From positions 259,005 through 323,004 of the forward strand of contig CAJJBE010000005.1 of NCBI GenBank assembly GCA_905182335.1: a stretch of DNA of 64,000 nt, written 5' to 3'. Source of the stretch: Flavobacteriales bacterium UBA4466. GTDB lineage: Bacteria > Bacteroidota > Bacteroidia > Flavobacteriales_D > Crocinitomicaceae. The notes below the pieces were generated by a model, which saw nothing but the letters and a program-made list of their open reading frames with translations, did not search any database and was not told the origin of the DNA. Made by a program: the position numbers and the translations under genes. Below, piece by piece: positions 8,973-17,317 of this stretch. The number at the start of each line of letters is the position of its first letter. Within the stretch, counting starts at the first letter, position 1.

Positions 8973-11732
8973 ATGAGACTAATTTTATGTACTCTAATTT
9001 TAATGACTTCATGGAATGCTATGAGTCAAACTGCAACTGTAACGGGTACAGTAATTGATAATGGTGCTAAGCAACCCGTTGTTGGTGCTAAAATCATCTT
9101 TTCTGATAAGCATAAAGCATATTCAGATTATGATGGTAACTATAGTATTAATGCTGTTCCTTTTGGATTATATAATGTTGTAATTACAATGTTATCTTTT
9201 GATACCCTTAGAGTAAACGTAGTTATAGATAGTGAAAACTTTGACATGTCTATTATATTAGGTGGGAGTCAGGAAATTGAAGAGGTAAATGTTATTGGAA
9301 ATTTAGCGCAGGACAGAAAAACCCCTGTTGCAGTTTCTACCATCGGTACTCGGGAAATTAATGAAGAGTTAGGATCTCAAGACTTACCAATGATTTTAAA
9401 TTCTAAGCCTGGTGTTCATGCGACACAACAAGGTGGTGGAGATGGAGATGCACGAATTACTATTCGTGGTTTTGATCAGCGTAATGTAGGTGTAATGATT
9501 GATGGGGTTCCTGTTAATGATATGGAAAATGGTGCTGTATATTGGTCTAATTGGTTTGGTTTAGACGCAATAACACAACAGATACAGGTACAAAGAGGCC
9601 TTGGTGCAACTAAGTTAGCTATGCCTTCTGTTGGAGGTACGATGAATATTCTTACTCAAAATACGGGGGGTAAGCGAGAGGTTAAAGTGAGACAAGAATA
9701 TGGTTCAGGAAATTTTCTTAGAACATCCTTGTCTTATAAGTCAGGAACACTTAAGAATGGTTGGGGGGTTTTATTTTCAGGTTCATACAAGCAAGGGAAT
9801 GGATGGGTAGATGGATTAAATACACAAGGTGCATTCTATTATTTAAAGATTCAAAAGAAAATTAAGAGCCATGTTATTTCTTTAAGTGGGTTTGGCGCAC
9901 CTCAACAACATGGGCAAAGGTCTTATAATCAACGAATAGAATATTGGGATTCGTCATATGCTTCAAAATTAGGGGTAACTAATTTTGATACTACAAATGT
10001 AAACAATGGCCCAAGGTATAATCAACACTGGGGCTATTATACTGATAGTACAAATGGTAATCAATCATTACTTAATGAGCGCCGAAATTACTACCACAAG
10101 CCACAAGTTACATTAAAAGATTTTTGGATTATCAATGATAACCTATCATGGTCTAATATGGCTTATGTTTCAATTGGTCGTGGCGGAGGGCAGCGTTATT
10201 TTGGATCTTCTTCAACAATTATTCGTGATGAGAACAACCAAATTGCTTGGAATGAAATTGAATATAATAATCAATGGCAAACTTTTTTTGGAACAACAAC
10301 TTCAACTGCAGAAAGTAAATACGATGATAATTTATTAAAATCTTCTCAAATTTTATCTGCTTCTGTCAATAATCATATGTGGATTGGAGCTTTGTCTCAA
10401 TTTGATTATAAAATAGATGAAAAATGGAATATTGCTGGAGGTCTAGATTATCGCTATTATAAGGGGACACATTATACTGAGATTAAAAACTTATTAGGGG
10501 GAGATTATTTTATTAATTCTGCAGATCAAAATGCAATAGAAATTAAAAAAGTAGTTGGGGATAAAATTGCTAATCAACCTTATCAAAATGATCGTGCTGG
10601 TTTTGTTCAATGGATTGGAGCTTTTGGTCAGGCCGAATATTCTTTCGGAAGATGGACAGCTTTTTTTAATCTTTCCGGTGTTTCTAATGGCTATAAAGGT
10701 GAAGATTATTTTAGAAAGAAAACAATGCAAGTTGGTGACTCTATTATTGAGATTGGAACCCACATCTTAAGCCAAGATGGTAGATTAAACTATGTTTCAG
10801 ACACAGTGACCTTGGGTGGTGTGAATTATACAGCATCTTCAGATGGCCTAGAAACTTCAAGTACCGATTGGAAATGCTTATTTGGGGGGACAATTAAAGC
10901 AGGTGCTAACTTTAATTTTACTGAACGGTCTAACATTTTTATGAACTTAGGATACCTAAGTAGAACTCCACAGTATAGCAATGTGGTTGACAATAATACA
11001 AACGAATTCTTTGAAGAGATTTTAAATGAAAATATATATGCTTTTGAACTTGGCTATGGTTTCAGAAGTAAAAGAGTCAGTGTAAATGTAAATGGGTATT
11101 ATACACATTGGCAAAACAAACCCTTTCCATATGGAGTCAGTATACCTGACCCTCAAGATCCTACGGAGTTCATAAGAGCGAATGTAAATGGTATGGATGC
11201 ACTTCATTTGGGAACTGAAATTGATGCCTCCTTTAGATTAAATAAAAAATGGACTATTGAAGGGATGGCTAGCTACGGAGATTGGACTTGGCGGTCTTCA
11301 GAGATAGTTGATGTATTAGGTACTGAATTTGAATTTGATGCAAAAGGTGTTCATGTTGGCGACGCTGCCCAATCAACTTACGCAGCAAGTTTAAGATATG
11401 CTTTTATTAAAAATGGATACTTTAAAATTAAATATACTTATTTCGATAGATATTTCAGTGACTTTGATCCTTTTAGCTTAACAGGCGCCAATGGGGGAAC
11501 AGAATCATGGGAAATCCCTTCCTACGGATTAATGAGTATTCATGCCGGCTATCGTTTTAGATTTGAAAAAAGCAGTTTAAATTTAAGAGCGAACGTCTTT
11601 AATGCATTAAATACATTATACATTTCTGATGCTAGAACAAACCAATTTGGATCAGATTTTAGTGCAAATTCAGCAGGAGTATTCGTTGGTCAAGGTTTAC
11701 GTTTTAATATTTCACTAGGGTTTCAATTTTAA
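8973..11732 (+). CDS. TonB-dependent receptor with carboxypeptidase-like regulatory domain
   Basis: An outer-membrane active-transport receptor of 919 aa. The order is signal peptide (to about 18), a CarboxypepD-reg-like beta-sandwich (ATVTGTVIDNGAKQPVVGAK, about 20-95), a plug domain with TRGFDQRN-type and MIDGVPVNDMENG motifs (about 110-230) and a long 22-strand barrel ending in the aromatic FNISLGFQF. No SusD partner follows. Its position between two T9SS proteins, 40 bp after the LTD gene and about 50 bp before a secreted nuclease, suggests import of a product of nucleic-acid degradation; that substrate is inference only. Confidence 0.92.
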   Translation: MRLILCTLILMTSWNAMSQTATVTGTVIDNGAKQPVVGAKIIFSDKHKAYSDYDGNYSINAVPFGLYNVVITMLSFDTLRVNVVIDSENFDMSIILGGSQEIEEVNVIGNLAQDRKTPVAVSTIGTREINEELGSQDLPMILNSKPGVHATQQGGGDGDARITIRGFDQRNVGVMIDGVPVNDMENGAVYWSNWFGLDAITQQIQVQRGLGATKLAMPSVGGTMNILTQNTGGKREVKVRQEYGSGNFLRTSLSYKSGTLKNGWGVLFSGSYKQGNGWVDGLNTQGAFYYLKIQKKIKSHVISLSGFGAPQQHGQRSYNQRIEYWDSSYASKLGVTNFDTTNVNNGPRYNQHWGYYTDSTNGNQSLLNERRNYYHKPQVTLKDFWIINDNLSWSNMAYVSIGRGGGQRYFGSSSTIIRDENNQIAWNEIEYNNQWQTFFGTTTSTAESKYDDNLLKSSQILSASVNNHMWIGALSQFDYKIDEKWNIAGGLDYRYYKGTHYTEIKNLLGGDYFINSADQNAIEIKKVVGDKIANQPYQNDRAGFVQWIGAFGQAEYSFGRWTAFFNLSGVSNGYKGEDYFRKKTMQVGDSIIEIGTHILSQDGRLNYVSDTVTLGGVNYTASSDGLETSSTDWKCLFGGTIKAGANFNFTERSNIFMNLGYLSRTPQYSNVVDNNTNEFFEEILNENIYAFELGYGFRSKRVSVNVNGYYTHWQNKPFPYGVSIPDPQDPTEFIRANVNGMDALHLGTEIDASFRLNKKWTIEGMASYGDWTWRSSEIVDVLGTEFEFDAKGVHVGDAAQSTYAASLRYAFIKNGYFKIKYTYFDRYFSDFDPFSLTGANGGTESWEIPSYGLMSIHAGYRFRFEKSSLNLRANVFNALNTLYISDARTNQFGSDFSANSAGVFVGQGLRFNISLGFQF

Positions 11733-11785
11733 TAATTAATTACTTTGGCTAACTTGCTTTAAAGGTTAAATAAAAAACAAACAAA

Positions 11786-14059
11786 ATGAAAAAAGTAATA
11801 TTAATATTCTCTGCAATAACGTTGTCTTTATTGACCTCAGCCCAAACAGATATCGCAAATGCTCGTACTTTTGGAGCCGGTCAAACAGTAACAGTAACAG
11901 GTGTTACAACTAACGGGTCTGAATTAGGGAGTATCCGTTATATACAAGATGCAACTGCTGGTATTGCTGGTTATGGAGGGCCAATTACAGGAGCCAATAG
12001 ATATGACTCTATAACGGTTACAGGTCCATTAATTGAGTTTTCTGGATTATTAGAGATATCTATAGTGACAAGTATGACAAATCATGGTCCTGCAGTTATT
12101 CAACCAATACCATTACAAATTCCTTTTTCGTCAGCAAACGAAGATATGGAGTCCCAATTAGTTGAATTCCAAAATGTGACATTTGTTAATCCAACAACTT
12201 TTGCTTCGGTAAATAGTACAGTTGAGGTCACAGATGGGGTCACAAACTTTGATGTTAGAATCAATGGCTCAACAAATATTGCTGGAACAGCAATGCCTAC
12301 AGGACCTATTACTATAACCGGCTTAGTTGGTCAATTTAACGCTAATTATCAAATCGTCCCTAGAGATTTAAATGACATAATTCCTTACGTAGCTCCCGCA
12401 TTTGAAATTAATATTTTAGTTGAAGGCACTACTATTTTAACAAACGGAAATTACTTTGTGGGAAATTCATCAGCCGTTAATCTAACAATTCAAAATCTTG
12501 GTTCGACAGATTTGAATATTTTAGGATATACAATGACTGGAGTGGATGCTACTGATTTCACATCTACGATTTCTTCAGGAACTATTGCTGGTTCTTCAGA
12601 TCAAGCATATACAATTAATTATACTCCTTCTGGAAATGGTTCGCACTTTGCAACAATTGAAATAGGATCTAATGATACGGATGAAGATCCCTATATAATT
12701 AATTTAGAGGGTGTGGGTACTGATAATTTGGCAACTGAACCGACAATAAATCCTTCAGGGTTAACATTTCCTTTATTAGAGGCTTATACATTAGGCGGGC
12801 AATATACTGCTGGAGTAGGTGCTTCAAAATATCTCGTTCTTTGGAAAAATGGCTCTGCTATTACAACTGCTCCATCGGATGGATTTTCATATATGAGAGG
12901 AGATGTTATTGGTGATTCGAAAGTTGCTTACGTTGGAGCTGGAACTTCTTTTACTCCAAGAGGAATTATCGCAAATCAAGATTACTACTTTTCAGTTTAT
13001 GCATTTAATGGTGCGGGTGGGTTTGAAAATTATTTAACAGCTTCTCCGGCTACTGGAAATACAACATCTTTAGGTGAGGATATCGGTTCTTATTATAGTG
13101 GAATTTCAATAGCATCACCAACCTTAGTTTCTGACTTGAATGCATTGATTAACCCACATACAATGATAACATACTTCATTTATAAGCAAACAATGATGAG
13201 TGAATTTGAGATCAAAGATACGGTAGGCGGTCAGTCTTACGTTACTTGTGCTTTGTCTGGAGAAAGAATGATTTTTGATGACCCGTTTGACTGGGCAGCA
13301 AATGGTTATAGCAGGGAGCATACATTTGCACATTCTTGGATGACATCATGGCCGGCGAATAATCCAGAACAACCAGAGTATAATGATCAACACAATTTAT
13401 ATCCTGCTAATCTAGCTCAAGCGAATACACCTCGAAGTAACCTTCCTCTAGGTGATATTGATGGAAATATTATTTTCACATACTTAGGAGGAAGTGTTGG
13501 ATTTATGGGGTCTCAAATGGTTTACGAGCCAAGAGATATTCATAAAGGAAACGCAGCACGTTCAATTATGTACATGGCTATTGCATATGGATTCAATTTA
13601 AATGGCGATTTAAATTCTGATAAACAAGAGCAAACGATTTTAAAAGATTGGCATTTCAATGACTTACCGGATAATTATGAAATCGCTCGTCATGAGTATA
13701 TTAATGATCTACAAGGCAATCGTAATCCATTCATTGATTCCGTGGATTATGCATGTTTCATTGATTTTGATGATAATTCATTTGTAGTGAATGGATGTCA
13801 ACTTTCAATTGAAGAGCAAGTTGAAAACAACTTGGTTATTTTTCCTGTTCCTTCAAATGATAAAGTGTTTGTTCAGGTGAATGATACTGAAATTACAGCG
13901 TATACCGTAGTTGATGCTCAAGGTAGACAAGTACTTTCAGTTTCTGGAATCAATGCTCCGTTAGTTGAGCTGAGTGCCTCTAGCTTAGGTATAGGAACAT
14001 ACTTAATTACTGTAACTACTCCATATGGAAGTACACAGCGTAAATTGATTATTCAGTAA
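11786..14059 (+). CDS. Secreted endonuclease I (EndA/NucM family) with T9SS type A sorting domain
   Basis: Predicted extracellular DNase/RNase of 757 aa. A signal peptide is followed by an OB-fold-like region (about 20-200), a choice-of-anchor-D/Hydin-type beta-sandwich (about 205-315), a fibronectin-like segment, and an endonuclease I domain (about 430-660). The nuclease signature is clear: REHTFAHSWM near residue 511 supplies the catalytic His of the beta-beta-metal fold, and DQHNLYPANLAQAN carries the metal-site Asn and neighbours. The last 75 residues are a T9SS type A signal (IFPVPSNDKVFVQ to RKLIIQ). Its stop overlaps the next start (TAATG), so it is probably co-translated with the 5'-nucleotidase genes. 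Confidence 0.88.
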   Translation: MKKVILIFSAITLSLLTSAQTDIANARTFGAGQTVTVTGVTTNGSELGSIRYIQDATAGIAGYGGPITGANRYDSITVTGPLIEFSGLLEISIVTSMTNHGPAVIQPIPLQIPFSSANEDMESQLVEFQNVTFVNPTTFASVNSTVEVTDGVTNFDVRINGSTNIAGTAMPTGPITITGLVGQFNANYQIVPRDLNDIIPYVAPAFEINILVEGTTILTNGNYFVGNSSAVNLTIQNLGSTDLNILGYTMTGVDATDFTSTISSGTIAGSSDQAYTINYTPSGNGSHFATIEIGSNDTDEDPYIINLEGVGTDNLATEPTINPSGLTFPLLEAYTLGGQYTAGVGASKYLVLWKNGSAITTAPSDGFSYMRGDVIGDSKVAYVGAGTSFTPRGIIANQDYYFSVYAFNGAGGFENYLTASPATGNTTSLGEDIGSYYSGISIASPTLVSDLNALINPHTMITYFIYKQTMMSEFEIKDTVGGQSYVTCALSGERMIFDDPFDWAANGYSREHTFAHSWMTSWPANNPEQPEYNDQHNLYPANLAQANTPRSNLPLGDIDGNIIFTYLGGSVGFMGSQMVYEPRDIHKGNAARSIMYMAIAYGFNLNGDLNSDKQEQTILKDWHFNDLPDNYEIARHEYINDLQGNRNPFIDSVDYACFIDFDDNSFVVNGCQLSIEEQVENNLVIFPVPSNDKVFVQVNDTEITAYTVVDAQGRQVLSVSGINAPLVELSASSLGIGTYLITVTTPYGSTQRKLIIQ

Positions 14060-14766
14060 TGCTTATGCATAGAACAGTTTTAATCATTGGAGCAGGCCTA
14101 ACAGCCTGCTCTTCTGTTAATATACTTTCAGTAAAATCAGAGTCTATTTCGGTAACTGATGAATTTCAAAAAGTCAGTGTAGTAGACTCTATTGTTTACC
14201 CATATAGAATTGCCCTTGAAGAAGAAATGTTCGAAGTGATTGCGACGACTGAGAACAATTTTACAAAATCGAGACCGAATGGTTCATTAAACAATTGGGC
14301 TGCGGATGCAATTTTAAATTCTGTAGATAAAACCACATTTGGTTTAACGCCATACTTTTGTCTACTCAATCTTGGTGGATTGAGAAGTCCATTAAATAAA
14401 GGGAATATAGTTCTTGGGGATGTTTATAAGTTGATGCCATTTGACAACGAAATTGTTGTTGTGGAATTACCGTTTTCATCGTTAGATAAAATTGCTCAAT
14501 ATTTAACCTCAAGTGGAGGTGAGCCAATCTCAAATGCCGTATTAGATTTAAATCATATTGATTTAAAAAGAGCAGTAGATGATTATAGTTCGTTTTATGT
14601 GGTTACCTCAGACTACCTTATGAATGGAGGTGATAATATGGGTTTCTTTCAAGAGAATGTAGGTGTTATCTACACCAATATTTTAATGCGCGATGCAATG
14701 ATTTCGGAAGCGAAAAAGCAAGGAGTACTCGTTTTTAATAACGAAAAACGAATTATTTTAGAGTAA
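14059..14766 (+). CDS. 5'-nucleotidase C-terminal domain lipoprotein
   Basis: A 235-aa protein equal to the substrate-binding half of UshA-type 5'-nucleotidases. The N-terminus has a short hydrophobic segment and a lipobox-like GLTAC, so it is likely a lipoprotein. The C-terminal-domain signatures are NGSLNNWAADAI, LLNLGGLRSPLNKG (the Asn and Arg that contact the base and sugar in UshA) and GDVYKLMPFDNE. It has no metallophosphatase half of its own; that is encoded by the next gene. Both junctions overlap (14059 with the nuclease stop, 14766 with the next ATG), suggesting coupled translation and a two-chain enzyme. Pairing is inferred from context. Confidence 0.85.
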   Translation: MLMHRTVLIIGAGLTACSSVNILSVKSESISVTDEFQKVSVVDSIVYPYRIALEEEMFEVIATTENNFTKSRPNGSLNNWAADAILNSVDKTTFGLTPYFCLLNLGGLRSPLNKGNIVLGDVYKLMPFDNEIVVVELPFSSLDKIAQYLTSSGGEPISNAVLDLNHIDLKRAVDDYSSFYVVTSDYLMNGGDNMGFFQENVGVIYTNILMRDAMISEAKKQGVLVFNNEKRIILE

Positions 14767-15671
14767 TGAAAAGAATAGATTTCATACGCAATTCTGTTTT
14801 AATTTCTAGTGGGGTACTAGTTGCTCCAAGTTTGATTGCTCAAGGAGAAAGAGTGAACCTTAAGAATCGATTAACCATTCTGCATACAAATGATACGCAC
14901 TCTAACATAGATCCTTTTCCGGAAAATCATCACAAGTATCCAGGTAAAGGTGGTGTTGCACGTCGATATGAGTTAATACAGCAGGTTAGGGCAGAAGAAG
15001 AAAATGTTTTATTACTAGATGCAGGAGATATTTTTCAAGGCACACCTTACTTCAATAAATATGGAGGTATTCTTGAGATGAAGTTGATGACTGCATTAGG
15101 TTATGATGCTGCAACGATGGGTAATCATGATTTCGATGGTGGAATGGAGGGGTTCGTAAAAGCACGAATGTCAGCTGACTTCCCCTTTTTATGCTCAAAC
15201 TATGAGTTTAAACACACACCGATAGACGGGTATACAGGGGATTACACAATCATCAAAAAAGGAAATATTAAAGTTGGTGTTTTTGGTGTTGGCATAGAAT
15301 TAAAAGGATTAGTACCTGACAATAAGTTTGGGGAATCTGTTTATTTAGACCCTATCGAGATTGCAAATGATAAAGCACTAGAATTAAGAAATCAAGGGTG
15401 TGATTTAGTGATTTGTTTGTCTCACTTAGGATATGAATATCATAAAGACAAGGTTTCAGATCGCATCTTAGCAAGAAAAACAAAGAATATTCATCTAATC
15501 ATAGGTGGACATACGCATACATTTCTTGATAAGCCAACTGAAGAGAAAAATTTGGACGACCAAACGGTTCTGATTAACCAGGTTGGTTGGGCAGGAATTA
15601 ATGTAGGTCGTGTTGATTTTAATTTTGAAAAAAACGTATTTGTAAAAAATGATGTTTTGATTGTAGAGTAG
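14766..15671 (+). CDS. 5'-nucleotidase N-terminal metallophosphatase chain
   Basis: A 301-aa exported calcineurin-like phosphoesterase equal to the catalytic half of UshA. All dimetal motifs are present: LHTNDTHSN (DxH), LDAGDIFQGTPYF (GDxxQG), MGNHDFDGG (GNHD) and GGHTHTFLDKP (GHxH). The N-terminus MKRIDFIRNSVLISSG resembles a Tat signal but has KR instead of RR, so the export route is unclear. Together with the preceding lipoprotein it would hydrolyse 5'-nucleotides to nucleosides and phosphate. It ends the operon, followed by a terminator at 15697-15730. Confidence 0.9.
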   Translation: MKRIDFIRNSVLISSGVLVAPSLIAQGERVNLKNRLTILHTNDTHSNIDPFPENHHKYPGKGGVARRYELIQQVRAEEENVLLLDAGDIFQGTPYFNKYGGILEMKLMTALGYDAATMGNHDFDGGMEGFVKARMSADFPFLCSNYEFKHTPIDGYTGDYTIIKKGNIKVGVFGVGIELKGLVPDNKFGESVYLDPIEIANDKALELRNQGCDLVICLSHLGYEYHKDKVSDRILARKTKNIHLIIGGHTHTFLDKPTEEKNLDDQTVLINQVGWAGINVGRVDFNFEKNVFVKNDVLIVE

Positions 15672-15696
15672 CTCGTTAAAAACAATATCACATAAA

Positions 15697-15730
15697 AAAC
15701 GTCGACTATTTCTAGCCGACGTTTCTTTTT
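15697..15730. terminator. Bidirectional intrinsic terminator between the nucleotidase operon and lpdA
   Basis: AAACGTCG pairs with CGACGTTT, with an inner CTA/TAG extension around a TTTC loop. T-rich tracts flank the stem on both sides, so it can stop both converging transcripts. Confidence 0.75.
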
Positions 15731-15745
15731 TAGTATGGTATATTA

Positions 15746-17137
15746 CTACAAGTGAATCACTTCATCGTAAGCATCAGCAGCAGCTTCCATAACCGCTTCA
15801 GACATTGTAGGGTGAGGGTGAACTGTTTTTATAAGTTCGTGCCCAGTAACCTCAAGTTTTCTTAATGCAACTAATTCTGCTACCATTTCAGTAACGTTAG
15901 CACCAATCATGTGACCTCCTAGGAGTTCACCGTATTTTGCATCAAAAATTAATTTGACAAATCCATCTTTTGTTCCAGCTGCACTTGCTTTACCTGATGC
16001 AGAGAATGGAAATTTACCAACCTTCAATTGATATCCAGCTTCTTTTGCAGCTGTTTCAGTCATACCCACAGATGCAATCTCAGGAGATGTATAAGTACAA
16101 CCTGGTATGTTTCCGTAGTCTAAGGTGTCAGGATTGTATCCAGCAATTTTCTCAACACAGATAATTCCTTCAGCTGAAGCAACATGTGCCAATGCAGCAC
16201 TTGGAATAATATCTCCAATTGCATAATATCCTGGAATATTTGTTTGGTAAAAATCATTTACTAAAATACGACCTCTATCTGTAACAATTCCTAAATCTTC
16301 TAATCCGAGATTTTCAATATTGGCTTCAATACCAACAGCTGAAAGAACAATGTCACATTCTATTTTCTCTTCTCCTTTTGAAGTTTTAACAGTAACAACA
16401 CATCCTTTCCCTGAAGTCTCTACGGATTCTACGGAAGAGTTTGTTTTTATCTTAATGCCTGATTTTTTGAATGATTTTTCCAATTGCTTAGAAACATCAA
16501 TATCTTCAATCGGAACAATCGTTGGTAAATATTCAACAACTGTAACCTCAGTACCTATTGCATTGTAAAAGTATGCAAACTCAACACCAATAGCCCCAGA
16601 ACCAACTACAACAAGTTTCTTAGGCTGTTTTTTTAAAGTCATAGCCTCTCTATAGCCAATAATTTTTTCTCCGTCTTGTTTAAGATTAGGAAGTTGACGA
16701 GACCTTGCACCAGTAGCAATAATAACAGCTTTATTCGCAGCGTACTCTGTCATTTTACCTTTATCATCTGTGACAGCAACTTTTTTACCAGTTTTAATAA
16801 CACCTGTTCCAGAAAGAACATCAATCTTATTTTTCTTCATTAAGAACTGTATACCATTACTCATTCCATCGGCAACACCTCGACTTCGATCAACCATTGC
16901 TCCGAAATCTGCACTTGCTTCTTTAACATTAATACCATAATCACTTGCGTGAGATAGGTACTCAAAAACGTTCGCGCTTTTCAATAGAGCTTTTGTTGGG
17001 ATACAACCCCAGTTTAAACAGATTCCACCAAGTTCTTCTCGCTCAACTATGGCAGTTTTCATTCCTAATTGTGAAGCTCTAATAGCAGTGACGTATCCGC
17101 CAGGCCCACTTCCAATAACAATAATATCGTAACTCAT
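15746..17137 (-). CDS. lpdA: Dihydrolipoyl dehydrogenase (E3)
   Basis: The FAD-dependent E3 subunit that reoxidises lipoamide in 2-oxoacid dehydrogenase and glycine-cleavage complexes. Signatures are the FAD Rossmann motif (IIVIGSGPGGY), the redox disulfide in GGICLNWGCIPTK, a second dinucleotide motif for NAD (VVVGSGAIGVEFA) and the catalytic His-Glu pair in HPHPTMSEAVMEA at the C-terminus. The frame can be opened at a TTG (17146), but the ATG at 17137 gives the canonical MSYDIIVIG start. It stands alone; a candidate E1 partner (fused alpha-beta) is at 43856-45856. Confidence 0.96.
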   Translation of the reverse strand: MSYDIIVIGSGPGGYVTAIRASQLGMKTAIVEREELGGICLNWGCIPTKALLKSANVFEYLSHASDYGINVKEASADFGAMVDRSRGVADGMSNGIQFLMKKNKIDVLSGTGVIKTGKKVAVTDDKGKMTEYAANKAVIIATGARSRQLPNLKQDGEKIIGYREAMTLKKQPKKLVVVGSGAIGVEFAYFYNAIGTEVTVVEYLPTIVPIEDIDVSKQLEKSFKKSGIKIKTNSSVESVETSGKGCVVTVKTSKGEEKIECDIVLSAVGIEANIENLGLEDLGIVTDRGRILVNDFYQTNIPGYYAIGDIIPSAALAHVASAEGIICVEKIAGYNPDTLDYGNIPGCTYTSPEIASVGMTETAAKEAGYQLKVGKFPFSASGKASAAGTKDGFVKLIFDAKYGELLGGHMIGANVTEMVAELVALRKLEVTGHELIKTVHPHPTMSEAVMEAAADAYDEVIHL

Positions 17138-17267
17138 AATATTCAATAATTGATAACTGCGAAGATAATTAATTATTCGAAAGATACACGATTTAGTGCG
17201 TGAAGGCGTACCTGATTTTAATTAGTAACAAATTGTTTAAAAACTTTAATAAAAGAACACACTCTGA

Positions 17268-17299
17268 TTGTGTCTAGTGCATTATTATCTGTAATTTTG
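17268..17299 (+). promoter_or_regulatory. Bacteroidota-type promoter of purL (TTG, 21 bp, TAATTTTG)
   Basis: An exact -7 box TAATTTTG (17292-17299) has a TTG -33 element at 17268-17270 with a 21-bp spacer, within the range known for Bacteroidota primary sigma. Transcription would begin near 17306, so the GTG at 17270 that opens the longest frame cannot be the start; the ATG at 17318 can. Confidence 0.6.
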
Positions 17300-17317
17300 C
17301 AATATCATTATAAGTTT

